A stretch of 64,000 bases of DNA from Pseudomonadota bacterium. GTDB lineage: Bacteria > Pseudomonadota > Alphaproteobacteria > Caulobacterales > Aquidulcibacteraceae. Made by a program: the position numbers and the translations under genes. The stretch is taken from the NCBI GenBank assembly GCA_020161405.1, contig JAIUOD010000004.1, positions 1 through 64,000 on the forward strand, given 5' to 3'. Positions within the stretch are counted from its first letter, which is position 1. Every line of letters starts with the position of its first letter. Below the pieces are notes generated by a model, which had not been told where the DNA came from, searched no databases, and saw only the letters and a program-made list of their open reading frames with translations. This document shows, piece after piece, positions 35,843 through 43,942 of the stretch.

Positions 35843-37030
35843 ATGGCAAATAAAATTAAGTTATTCGGCACCGCGCTTGTTGCATCACTCATGTTTGGGG
35901 CAAACGCATTTGCAAAAGATGCATTGGTGCATATGCAAGGTAAAACAGGCGACCGCGAGGCATATTATATTACATCATGGATAGTTTGGGACAGAACAGA
36001 CACAAACAATATACTTGGTGCAGTTGCCATAAAAGAATTGGCGGTTACAACTATATATGAAAGTGCGCAAAAGCCCGAAATGGCAAGCATGAATATTCAG
36101 TTTGAATGCCCTTCTGCAATTTCACGCATTGATAAAAAGAATAATGTAAAACCATTAGTTATTAGTGGCCCTGTTAAGTTTAAAATTGGTGCACATAGTT
36201 ATATTTTGCCACGTGAAAATTTAAAAACAACAAAAGCAATTCCTGAAAGCCAGTGGCAAACCTCTGACACGCCTGTGCTAACAAAATTACATCAATATGC
36301 GTGCTATAATTATGAGATTGACACTTTGTTTCGCAATACAATCAAACAAAGTGAGGCCAAAAAATCATTTGATATTAATTATTTTCGCGCGGGCCTTACC
36401 AAACTTAATATGAGTAATGATGTTGTAATTCTTCCACAAGGTCAGGCCTCAGATTTAATATTAAATACATGGCGTCAATTTTGGCTTGAAAATGAGCATC
36501 CAGACCCAACAGGTGCATGGCATACAAAGCCAACCAAAGAAGATATTGAAAAATACAATGCCCAAATGGCAAAAAATCAAGCGACACTTAATGAATTAAG
36601 GGGCAAAGCTGAAAAAGAGTTATTGCCACAAATAAAAGATGCACAACAAAAATTTGCTTTCCGTGATGAAGCGGCACAAGTACGCGGTAATCGCAAAAAG
36701 TCGAAAAGTGAATCGCTACTTATCCAAGTTTGGGAAAGCAAAACCGAAGACGATATTCTAAGAAAATATGGAAATCCACATTTTATCAATAGCGGAAATA
36801 CCCATATTCTAACCTATGGTAATACCTATGATAATACTTCACTGGTTACTGATTTAAACACAGGCGCAACATGGGAAGAAGGCGCTTATGCAAGTTGTGA
36901 TATTAATTTTATTACAATTCCAGATAACCAAGGCACATTTAGAATTGCAGATGTAAGAATTACAGCCGAAGAAAATAGAGCGGGAAATTCGCATCGCGTT
37001 TGCCAATCATTATTCGAAGTTCCAAATTAA
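35843..37030 (+). CDS. exported protein of unknown function
   Basis: 395 residues. The signal peptide MANKIKLFGTALVASLMFG is followed by ANAFAKDA, with likely cleavage after Ala-Phe-Ala. I start at the ATG at 35843, which has GGAAG upstream. The mature part has an N-terminal domain with TSWIVWDRTDTNNILGA and two Cys (ECPSAI and YACYNYEI) that could form a disulfide, then a charged helical linker with KPTKEDIEKYNAQMAKNQ at about 230-270, and a C-terminal domain with a YGNPHFINSG motif and two more Cys. I do not recognise the family. The next gene is also exported and follows after 38 bp. Confidence 0.6.
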   Translation: MANKIKLFGTALVASLMFGANAFAKDALVHMQGKTGDREAYYITSWIVWDRTDTNNILGAVAIKELAVTTIYESAQKPEMASMNIQFECPSAISRIDKKNNVKPLVISGPVKFKIGAHSYILPRENLKTTKAIPESQWQTSDTPVLTKLHQYACYNYEIDTLFRNTIKQSEAKKSFDINYFRAGLTKLNMSNDVVILPQGQASDLILNTWRQFWLENEHPDPTGAWHTKPTKEDIEKYNAQMAKNQATLNELRGKAEKELLPQIKDAQQKFAFRDEAAQVRGNRKKSKSESLLIQVWESKTEDDILRKYGNPHFINSGNTHILTYGNTYDNTSLVTDLNTGATWEEGAYASCDINFITIPDNQGTFRIADVRITAEENRAGNSHRVCQSLFEVPN

Positions 37031-37068
37031 TTTATATTATCAAATTCAAATACTAAAGGCTTGTTATT

Positions 37069-37725
37069 ATGAGCAAAATTAAAATATTACTTTCCGCATC
37101 TATGGCATTTGCCCTTATTTGTGGAACGGCAAATGCACAAATCACCGTAACTTCAAATTTTGATCCGGTAAAAAGTTTAATTGATAAATCGGCACCTGAA
37201 ATCAATGTCGTTGAACTTGATAAGAAAACTTTGGCCATCATTATGCAAAATATTGAAAACGGCTATTGGTCAATTTCTCAAGGTAAATCGGGTGCGCCAA
37301 AGGGTGAATATTGCACTGCATTGTTTGTAAGAAAGGATATGTCCGTATCACTTTCTGGCCCTGGTGGTAATTATAAAATGGCTTTGTTGAACTTCATGGG
37401 CCTTGATAAAAGTGCCTTCCCTACGCCAAACGGAAGTGAAAAAATGAAAATCAATTTCAAGCAGGGCAAAGAATCCCCTGTTGATATTACGGCAATTAAT
37501 ACAAGCGTGGCACTTCCAAATGGTGAAAAAATGGGCGTAATTTCTTTACCTGTTCCAACAATTCAAGCGCTTATGGATGGAATGGAAGATAATTATAGAT
37601 TTGTGATTAAATATAATGGCAACCAAATTGCCGATATAGAATGGAATAAAGGCCTGCTTGCACGTGATGAGTTAAAAAAGTGCCTCGCAGGCAGCACGAC
37701 ACCATTCACCACAAAGCTTAAATAA
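37069..37725 (+). CDS. exported protein of unknown function
   Basis: 218 residues with a clear signal peptide (MSKIKILLSASMAFALICG, then TANAQ, cleavage after Ala-Asn-Ala). The mature protein has YCTALFVRKDMSVSLSGPGG and a Cys-containing end (ELKKCLAG). The two Cys, one near each end, could pair. No enzyme motif is visible. It follows another exported protein and ends just before a strong rho-independent terminator, so the two may form a small operon. Confidence 0.6.
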   Translation: MSKIKILLSASMAFALICGTANAQITVTSNFDPVKSLIDKSAPEINVVELDKKTLAIIMQNIENGYWSISQGKSGAPKGEYCTALFVRKDMSVSLSGPGGNYKMALLNFMGLDKSAFPTPNGSEKMKINFKQGKESPVDITAINTSVALPNGEKMGVISLPVPTIQALMDGMEDNYRFVIKYNGNQIADIEWNKGLLARDELKKCLAGSTTPFTTKLK

Positions 37726-37730
37726 ACAAA

Positions 37731-37758
37731 AGGCTTGGATTTCTCCAAGCCTTTTTTT
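37731..37758 (+). terminator. rho-independent terminator
   Basis: A 9-bp perfect stem, AGGCTTGGA (37731-37739) and TCCAAGCCT (37744-37752), with a TTTC loop and a T run after it. It ends the transcript of the two exported-protein genes on the plus strand. Confidence 0.9.
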
Positions 37759-37766
37759 AAAATTAA

Positions 37767-37843
37767 TGGCGACTGCGACAGGATTCGAACCTGTGACCGT
37801 CCGCTTAGAAGGCGGATGCTCTATCCAACTGAGCTACGCAGCC
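37767..37843 (-). tRNA. tRNA-Arg (anticodon UCU)
   Basis: The reverse strand folds into a complete cloverleaf: acceptor GGCTGCG pairs with CGCAGTC (one G-U), the T-loop is TTCGAAT, and the anticodon stem TCCGC/GCGGA surrounds the loop CTTCTAA, giving UCU. The 3' CCA is encoded. 77 nt. Confidence 0.97.
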
Positions 37844-37982
37844 ATTATAATGATGAATTCGTTTAGCAGAAAAACTTTATTCAACCCAAACCCAAATAAC
37901 ATAAAATAGTGTCAATTATTTTTGAAAACCACACCTCAAATAATATTTATTGAAATTGTGCAGTAAGACACCGTGATGAACC

Positions 37983-38040
37983 CCAAAAAGTTGCAGACTT
38001 TTTGGATAAGGTGAAGAATAAATTTGCCTTTGGCAAATTT
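37983..38040. terminator. two tandem hairpins downstream of the complex I subunit gene
   Basis: Two 9-bp perfect stems lie between tRNA-Arg and the NDUFS4-like gene: CCAAAAAGT/ACTTTTTGG (37983-37991 and 37997-38005) and AAATTTGCC/GGCAAATTT (38020-38028 and 38032-38040). The second ends 7 bp from the gene's stop and could terminate it on the minus strand, although the following T run is poor. Called a probable terminator. Confidence 0.45.
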
Positions 38041-38046
38041 TATAAA

Positions 38047-38352
38047 TCAGTGACTCCAAGGTTCTTTGCGGTTTGTATTGAAATTATCAGAATAGGCGCG
38101 AATTATGCGTTTTACTGGTTTTGGTTCAGTAACCACATAATCAATATTATTTGATTGTGCATATTCAATTGCCGCTTCTTTTGACGGGAATTTAATTCTT
38201 AATTGTGATTGTGTGTCTGATGAAGATGTCCAACCCATTAAAGGGTCAATAGAACGTGCAGAAGATGCACTATGTTCCAAAACCCAAACACCCAATTTTC
38301 CACGTCCAGATTGCATTGGATTTTTTGCCGGTGAATAAATACGTGCAGTCAT
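38047..38352 (-). CDS. NADH-ubiquinone oxidoreductase accessory subunit, NDUFS4 type
   Basis: Small peripheral subunit of respiratory complex I found in Alphaproteobacteria and mitochondria. The 101 residues have the family pattern: ARIYSPAKNPMQSGRG, a WVLEHS segment, DPLMGWTSSSDTQSQLRIKFPSKEAAIEYA, and a C-terminal FNTNRKEPWSH. Ends with the conserved P-W-S/T-H. It supports the alphaproteobacterial assignment. Stands alone, divergent from hddA. Confidence 0.9.
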   Translation of the reverse strand: MTARIYSPAKNPMQSGRGKLGVWVLEHSASSARSIDPLMGWTSSSDTQSQLRIKFPSKEAAIEYAQSNNIDYVVTEPKPVKRIIRAYSDNFNTNRKEPWSH

Positions 38353-38514
38353 AATAAATTCCTATTTCAAAGCCTTATCAACAGATTTGCCTTAAAAAGT
38401 AAAGCCAATTTTGCAATTTTTATAGCATGTTTAAAAACACTATAATTTCACTAAAATTTAAACTTAATCCAATATAATTAATAACAATAAAGGCTATACA
38501 AACGGGGTAAGGGT

Positions 38515-39549
38515 TTGACAAATACAGTTTTTCGCGCACGTGCACCATTGCGACTTGGGCTTGCTGGTGGTGGTACAGATGTTTCGCCATATTGCGATGA
38601 ATTTGGTGGGGCAATTATCAATGTAACAATTGACAGATACGCCTATGCATCAATTCGTTTGCGCGCAGATAATAAAGTAGTTTTCGTATCAGTCGACCAA
38701 AATGAAACCGAAGAATTTTCAATTGGGCAATTAATACCTGATGTTTCAAAACTAAAACTACATCGCGGTATTTTTAATCGTATGTTCAAACAATATGGCT
38801 TTGCTCGCTCTTCTGGTTTTACTTTAACAACCCATGTTGATGCGCCAATGGGTTCGGGGCTTGGTTCATCATCGGCACTAATGGTCGCAATGGTTGCAGT
38901 TATGCGCGAATATTTGATTTTGCCTTTGGGTGAATATGAGGTGGCGCGCCTTGCATTTGATATTGAACGCGTTGATTTAGGGCTTCAAGGTGGTCGTCAA
39001 GATCAATATGCGGCAACATTTGGCGGCTTTAATTATATGGAATTTGAGGCCAATGAACGCGTAATTGTAAATCCACTTCGTATGCGCCCACGCATCATGA
39101 ATGAAATTGAAAGCTCAATTCTTTTGACCTTCTCTGGCGCATCACGCGAAAGCGCTAAAATCATCGAAAACCAATCAAAATCAGTATCTTCAGGCGGCAA
39201 ATCATTAGAGGCAATGCATCAATTGAAATGCGAAGCCAAGGAAATGAAAGAAGCCCTATTATTTGGCGATATTGCTAGAATGTCAGGAATTTTACGCTCT
39301 GGCTGGGAAGCAAAAAAACGCACTTCTTCAAGTGTTTCAACACCCGAAGTTGAAAATCTGTTTGATGTTGCAATGAACAATGGCGCAACAGCAGGCAAAT
39401 TATCAGGTGCAGGCGGCGGCGGCTTTGCGCTTTTCTTGGTTGATCCTGATATTCGCCCAAGACTTGAAAAGGCAATTGCCGAACAAACAAATGCAATTCC
39501 GAATAAATGCAACCTTACCAATTATGGCGTTGCCACTTGGGCTTTTTAG
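38515..39549 (+). CDS. hddA: D-glycero-alpha-D-manno-heptose 7-phosphate kinase
   Basis: GHMP-family kinase phosphorylating heptose 7-phosphate at C1 for GDP-heptose synthesis. 344 residues: ARAPLRLGLAGGGTDVSPYCDEFGG at the N-terminus (motif 1), MGSGLGSSSALMVAMVAV (ATP-binding motif 2) and GKLSGAGGGGFALFLVDP (motif 3). The G-G-T-D-V-S-P-Y form is that of HddA as opposed to galactokinase or mevalonate kinase. Starts with TTG at 38515, preceded by GGGGTAAGGG. The matching nucleotidyltransferase/phosphatase is encoded on the opposite strand at 40675, which supports the call. Confidence 0.87.
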   Translation: MTNTVFRARAPLRLGLAGGGTDVSPYCDEFGGAIINVTIDRYAYASIRLRADNKVVFVSVDQNETEEFSIGQLIPDVSKLKLHRGIFNRMFKQYGFARSSGFTLTTHVDAPMGSGLGSSSALMVAMVAVMREYLILPLGEYEVARLAFDIERVDLGLQGGRQDQYAATFGGFNYMEFEANERVIVNPLRMRPRIMNEIESSILLTFSGASRESAKIIENQSKSVSSGGKSLEAMHQLKCEAKEMKEALLFGDIARMSGILRSGWEAKKRTSSSVSTPEVENLFDVAMNNGATAGKLSGAGGGGFALFLVDPDIRPRLEKAIAEQTNAIPNKCNLTNYGVATWAF

Positions 39550-39553
39550 TTTT

Positions 39554-40666
39554 TTAAAGACGCAATAATTCGCTTATTGCGCAGGTAATATGGTAAAATG
39601 AACTTGCTTTGACCGGTTCAATTATAAAAGTGCCATCAGGGTTCATTTTATCATGCCAAAAACCATCGACATCGGTTGCAAAATATTTTTCAAGGCCATT
39701 ATAGGATTCAACAATTTCATTGGCATCTTCACCAGATTTAGTGCGCTTATAACGCGCGCAAGCTGCCTTTAAACGCTCTGTTTGTGGCCAAAGACGTGCT
39801 TTTGCATCAATGATTTCACCTGCTGTTGAAACTTCATTGATTGCAATTTTGCGAATTGGGCAAATACCGTATTTGCGTGCAAAATTACCTAATTCGTCGG
39901 CAGTTTTTACGCCTTCCCCATTTTCGAAACCAATATCAAATAACCATGCCCATTCAAAGCAATGACCAGGTTCAACAATTTGCCCTTGCAATCCGTCCAA
40001 TGGTTTCCAGTTTTCATCAAAATATTCGGTAACTGCGTCGCATAATTGTTGAAATTTACCAACAAAAGTTGCCATAATTTTCTTTTGCGTTTCAAGCCAA
40101 ATTGGATTTTTTGTGAAATTGTAATTTGCCAATGCCGCTTCAAACATGTGCATGTGTGGGTTTTGGCGATATGGTGGGCATGGCGTTATCTCGCCTTCCC
40201 AATAACCGCCTACATCACGCGCCCATTTTGTGTTTAAAACTTCAAGTGTTTTAACAGCCTGTTCAAACAAATCCTCACGGCCCAAAGCATCACCTGCATT
40301 ACCAAGTGCGAAAAGTCCAAAGGCTTGATTATATAAATCAAGGCGGGCGTCTTGAATTTGAGTTTGCTGATCAAAAGTATGAATGAATAAATCATCTGAA
40401 TTTATGCCACGCAAAAAATGGGGCATCGTATTTTCGACAATTGATTTCCAATCACCCTGCCAACCAAGGCGCCCTAATTCCGAAAAAGAATAAATTTGGC
40501 GCGCTTGCACCATTAGACGGCGGAATTTATCAATCGGGCTTCCATCATGATTAAATTCTTCAACAAACATTCCATCATTATGGACACCTTTGGTTGACCA
40601 AATTGGTGCCGCAATTTCAAAAAGCCATTTTTTTGCGCTTTGTTTGGTGATTTCAATATTTGTCAT
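39554..40666 (-). CDS. AGE-family sugar epimerase/isomerase
   Basis: 370-residue (alpha/alpha)6-barrel protein of the N-acylglucosamine 2-epimerase family. Histidines expected at the active site appear in RNPHMHMFEA, EPGHCFEWAWL and SSFYHITCAI; many alphaproteobacterial members are annotated as mannose or mannose-6-phosphate isomerases. It is eight bases after the hddC-gmhB fusion, so it probably acts on a hexose or heptose in the same pathway. Which of epimerase, mannose isomerase or heptose isomerase applies cannot be told. It ends four bases from the convergent hddA. Confidence 0.8.
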   Translation of the reverse strand: MTNIEITKQSAKKWLFEIAAPIWSTKGVHNDGMFVEEFNHDGSPIDKFRRLMVQARQIYSFSELGRLGWQGDWKSIVENTMPHFLRGINSDDLFIHTFDQQTQIQDARLDLYNQAFGLFALGNAGDALGREDLFEQAVKTLEVLNTKWARDVGGYWEGEITPCPPYRQNPHMHMFEAALANYNFTKNPIWLETQKKIMATFVGKFQQLCDAVTEYFDENWKPLDGLQGQIVEPGHCFEWAWLFDIGFENGEGVKTADELGNFARKYGICPIRKIAINEVSTAGEIIDAKARLWPQTERLKAACARYKRTKSGEDANEIVESYNGLEKYFATDVDGFWHDKMNPDGTFIIEPVKASSFYHITCAISELLRL

Positions 40667-40674
40667 TTTGCCCG

Positions 40675-41883
40675 CTATATTAAATTTGTTTTTATTAGTT
40701 TAGCTAAATCTTGGCCTTCATAAAGAATGCCTTTTATGCCTGCGCGTTCGGCAGCCTCTACATCATGGTTTTTATCGCCAATTAGGAATGATTTATCTTT
40801 ATCAATTGGCCAATCATTAAATGCTTTTAAAATCATTCCAGAGTTTGGTTTTCTATCTGGATGATTATCAATTGTAAATTCTGGAACATTGCCTTCTTTA
40901 TGATACGGGCATGAATAAAAAGCATCAATATATGCGCCCTTTTTTCCCAATTCGCATTGAATATGATTGTGGAAAATATCAACATCTTCAAGGCCATAAA
41001 ATCCACGTGCAACACCTGCTTGATTGGTTGCAACAATTACATAATAGCCAGCTTCATTGGCTGTTTTAATACCATCAACAATACCATCAATAAACGCCAA
41101 ATCATCTGGCCTGTAAGTATAGCCTTTATCGACATTTATAACCCCATCCCTATCAAGAAATAATGCGGGCTTTTTTCTAAATTGTGGAATTTCGCGCCTT
41201 GATTGTTCATAAGTATTTGGCAAACCCATATCAAGGAAATAGCCATTAAATTGTTCCCCACGCAATTTCCCCATCGCAACAAGTTTTGGGAAAATTTCAC
41301 TTTCCATAGAACATGGGCCATTCATTAATTCCAAAATATTCTTAGAAATTAAATAGATTCCGCCATTTATTAAAGCTGGCCCTTTTAGAGTTTCGCTTTT
41401 CTCCTTAAAGCCAATTATTTTTTCGTCATTGAGTGTTACCGCGCCAAAACGTGCTGGATCTGGAACTTCGCGCAATGCAAGTTTTGCAATAAATTCACCA
41501 TTGGTATTTTTTACAAATTCGCGATAATTAAAGTCAAAAATACTATCGCCATTGGCCATCAAAAACCATTCATCAAGAATGTCTTTGCCAAATAATAATG
41601 CGCCGCCCGTCCCCTGTGGCTCAGGCTCTATAATGACACGAATTTTTGCGCCATAAATTTCTTTGTTTTTATAAGCCTCTTGAATTTGTTCGCCGCAAAA
41701 CCCTGCAAGCAGAATAATATCTTTAAAGCCTTGGCGCGCGAAATTTTCAATAACGACATCAAGAAAGCGAATGCCGTCTTCAACTTCAAGTAATGGTTTT
41801 GGTGTTTCCTTGGTTAATTCACCTAAACGTGTTCCCTTACCGCCTACTAAAAGCACAATTTGTTTTATCATTATTTCATCCAA
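40675..41883 (-). CDS. hddC: HddC-GmhB fusion: heptose-1-P guanylyltransferase + heptose bisphosphatase
   Basis: Two-domain protein of 402 residues. Residues of about 1-235 are a nucleotidyltransferase (GGKGTRLGELTKETPKPL, then ANGDSIFDF and GGIYLIS), fitting GDP-transfer to heptose 1-phosphate. Residues of about 240-402 are a HAD-IIIA phosphatase with the nucleophile motif FLDRDGVIN (242-250), ATNQAG and IGDKNHD, like GmhB, which removes the 7-phosphate. The GmhB-type zinc site is only partly present: Cys325 and His328 remain, but the usual C-x-C-R-K-P reads NHPDRKP. Start may be 41883 or 41871 (ATG at residue 5); neither has a strong ribosome site. No gmhA is seen in the window. Confidence 0.82.
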   Translation of the reverse strand: MDEIMIKQIVLLVGGKGTRLGELTKETPKPLLEVEDGIRFLDVVIENFARQGFKDIILLAGFCGEQIQEAYKNKEIYGAKIRVIIEPEPQGTGGALLFGKDILDEWFLMANGDSIFDFNYREFVKNTNGEFIAKLALREVPDPARFGAVTLNDEKIIGFKEKSETLKGPALINGGIYLISKNILELMNGPCSMESEIFPKLVAMGKLRGEQFNGYFLDMGLPNTYEQSRREIPQFRKKPALFLDRDGVINVDKGYTYRPDDLAFIDGIVDGIKTANEAGYYVIVATNQAGVARGFYGLEDVDIFHNHIQCELGKKGAYIDAFYSCPYHKEGNVPEFTIDNHPDRKPNSGMILKAFNDWPIDKDKSFLIGDKNHDVEAAERAGIKGILYEGQDLAKLIKTNLI

Positions 41884-41935
41884 TTTTGCTTATAATCTAA
41901 GCAATAAGGATAAAAAAAGTTATAATTCGCCTGTA

Positions 41936-42832
41936 TTATAAAATTGAATTATCAATTGCCTGTGCAATTTTCACCGCATGTTCACCATCACGCGCAGGAA
42001 TGGCAACAGGAATTTCACCAAGGATTGCAGAAATAAAATCACTCATGGCTTGCTGCATTGGGTCTTTTATGCGCTCTGCAAAATCTTTATGTAAGCCAAA
42101 TGAAGTTGTATCTTCAAAGGTGCGCGCAATATAATCAATTTCAACAGCGCCATTTTTATATATAATTTTGGTTTTTCTATCACGTTCTTCTGCTGCGCGG
42201 CTAGCGATAAATTTGGCTTTTGCGCCATTTTCATAAATTATATTAGCTTCTATTGCATCAGGTTTTGATTTATCACCCGCCAATAATTTTGCATCAATTT
42301 CCTTTGGTTCAGATTTGAACAATAAATATGCTAAATCTAAATCATGCACCATCAAATCAAGCGTTGCCGAAACATCCGAACCGCGCACACTTTGAAGGCC
42401 GATGCGTGATGCCACGATTTCAATTGGCGTTTCTTTAACATCAAGCAAACCCATTGCTTTAAAAATATAACGTTCCTGATGTCCTGCTTGTAATATAAGC
42501 CCCTTGGCCTCGGAAATTTCACAAAGGATTTTTGCATCTTCAGCACTTGCCGCAAGTGGCTTCTCAACCAAGCAATGCTTGCCTGCATTCAATGCTGCAC
42601 GGGCAACGCCGCCATGCGCAACCGCAGGAGTTGCAACAACAAGCGCATCAATTTGCGATAAAAATTCTTCAAGATTATCAAAGCCTTTTGCGTCGTGCTT
42701 TGCAGCTAATTCTTGCGCCCTATCAAGGTGAAGATCAAAAATGCCGATTAATTGAGCGCGTGTATCGCCTTTTACTTTATTCGCATGATTATTCCCAAAA
42801 ACACCCGCGCCAGCAACACCGATTTTAATCAT
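41936..42832 (-). CDS. Gfo/Idh/MocA-family oxidoreductase
   Basis: 298 residues: N-terminal GVAGAGVFGNNHANK Rossmann motif, VEKPLAAS, and a VHDLDLAYLLF segment near residue 163 in the catalytic His/Asp region. This superfamily reduces or oxidises sugars and sugar nucleotides. It is a distant paralogue of the WbpB-like protein at 946. It sits upstream of the heptose genes in the same direction (52-bp gap), so it may act on a keto-sugar in the same glycan, but the substrate is unknown. Confidence 0.8.
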   Translation of the reverse strand: MIKIGVAGAGVFGNNHANKVKGDTRAQLIGIFDLHLDRAQELAAKHDAKGFDNLEEFLSQIDALVVATPAVAHGGVARAALNAGKHCLVEKPLAASAEDAKILCEISEAKGLILQAGHQERYIFKAMGLLDVKETPIEIVASRIGLQSVRGSDVSATLDLMVHDLDLAYLLFKSEPKEIDAKLLAGDKSKPDAIEANIIYENGAKAKFIASRAAEERDRKTKIIYKNGAVEIDYIARTFEDTTSFGLHKDFAERIKDPMQQAMSDFISAILGEIPVAIPARDGEHAVKIAQAIDNSIL

Positions 42833-42932
42833 ATTTTTTCAACCTCATTTTAAAATTGCATATAATTTGTGCAGCGCAACATAACAAATAAAAAACTATT
42901 TCATTCAAATACAATATTTTATATTTTATATT
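42833..42932. repeat. intergenic with 7-bp tandem repeat
   Basis: At 42914-42941 the heptamer ATATTTT is repeated four times, running into the rfbD stop at 42933. A simple-sequence tract open to slippage; any effect would be on the rfbD 3' end or on the downstream promoter. Confidence 0.5.
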
Positions 42933-43829
42933 TTATATTTTTTTTGCAGCAATAATGTTCATTACATCTTCAATTGCTTTACGCCAATCAACAATTTCTA
43001 CGCCAAAAGTATTGATAACCTTACTTGTATCCAAAGCCGAATATAAAGGCCTTATGGCTTTTGAATTAAAATATGAGGCTTTTACGGGGATTACTTCGCT
43101 ATAATGCAATCCTAATTCCTTAGCTTTTTTCATGATAAATTGGGCATATTCCAATCTGTTAATTACCCCCGCCGAAGTAACATGAAACGTGCCAAATAAT
43201 TCCGAATCCACTTTATTTGCGATTATCTTCCTACTTATTTCGAGTATGATTTTTGCTAGTTCTAGACCAGAAGTAGGTATATTATATTGGTCATCAGCCA
43301 TATTAAGCGCTTCTGATGATAGAGCCGACTTATTAATGATAGTTTTTAAAAAATTACTGGCATAAGGCGAAAAAACCCACGATGTTCTTATAATTATGTG
43401 ATGATAGTTTTCTTCTTTGACCTTTTCTTCACCTGCTAGTTTTGATTTACCATATTTATTGATTGGTCTTGTTTCATCATCTTCATTATAAGGTGAATTC
43501 TTACCACCAGAGAAAACATAATCCGTTGAAACATGAATAATTGGAATGCCAGATGCCTTCGCAGCGCGCGCCATCAGCATGGGGCCGGTTGCGTTTACTT
43601 CATATGCTGTATCATAATTGGTTTCAGCACCCTCTACATCATTATATGCCGAAGCATTAATAAAAATATCGGGTCGATATTCTTTTATTCTTTTTGAAAT
43701 TGCTTCAAAATCATCGATTGATGTTTCTGGTCGTCCTATAATTATTGGACGAAAACCATATTTAAGGGCATTTACCACAAGACATTGGGATAATTGCCCT
43801 TTTTTTCCATATATCATTATAGTTTGCAA
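42933..43829 (-). CDS. rfbD: dTDP-4-dehydrorhamnose reductase
   Basis: Last step of dTDP-rhamnose synthesis. 298 residues with the short Rossmann motif GKKGQLSQ (the usual G-x-x-G-Q-L-G), INASAYNDVEGAETNYDTAYEVN, STDYVFSG and YGKSKLAGE (Tyr/Lys pair), all RmlD hallmarks. The N-terminal pair Cys/Val after GQLSQ is slightly odd. It is on the minus strand 12 kb away from rfbB-C-A. It therefore completes the pathway outside the main cluster. Confidence 0.87.
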   Translation of the reverse strand: MQTIMIYGKKGQLSQCLVVNALKYGFRPIIIGRPETSIDDFEAISKRIKEYRPDIFINASAYNDVEGAETNYDTAYEVNATGPMLMARAAKASGIPIIHVSTDYVFSGGKNSPYNEDDETRPINKYGKSKLAGEEKVKEENYHHIIIRTSWVFSPYASNFLKTIINKSALSSEALNMADDQYNIPTSGLELAKIILEISRKIIANKVDSELFGTFHVTSAGVINRLEYAQFIMKKAKELGLHYSEVIPVKASYFNSKAIRPLYSALDTSKVINTFGVEIVDWRKAIEDVMNIIAAKKI

Positions 43830-43942
43830 TTTTATCTGTGCCTTAATTTTCGCATTGAGTTGCGCAAATTATACAACAAATATTTTTTTGCAATATTTAT
43901 TATAAAACAATATATTAAAACTCATTTATATTTTTATTTTGC

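Noticed and set aside
42504..42828. Plus-strand frames opposite the Gfo/Idh/MocA gene
   Set aside because: Cys/Ser/Ala-rich or His/Gln-rich shadows of the real minus-strand gene.
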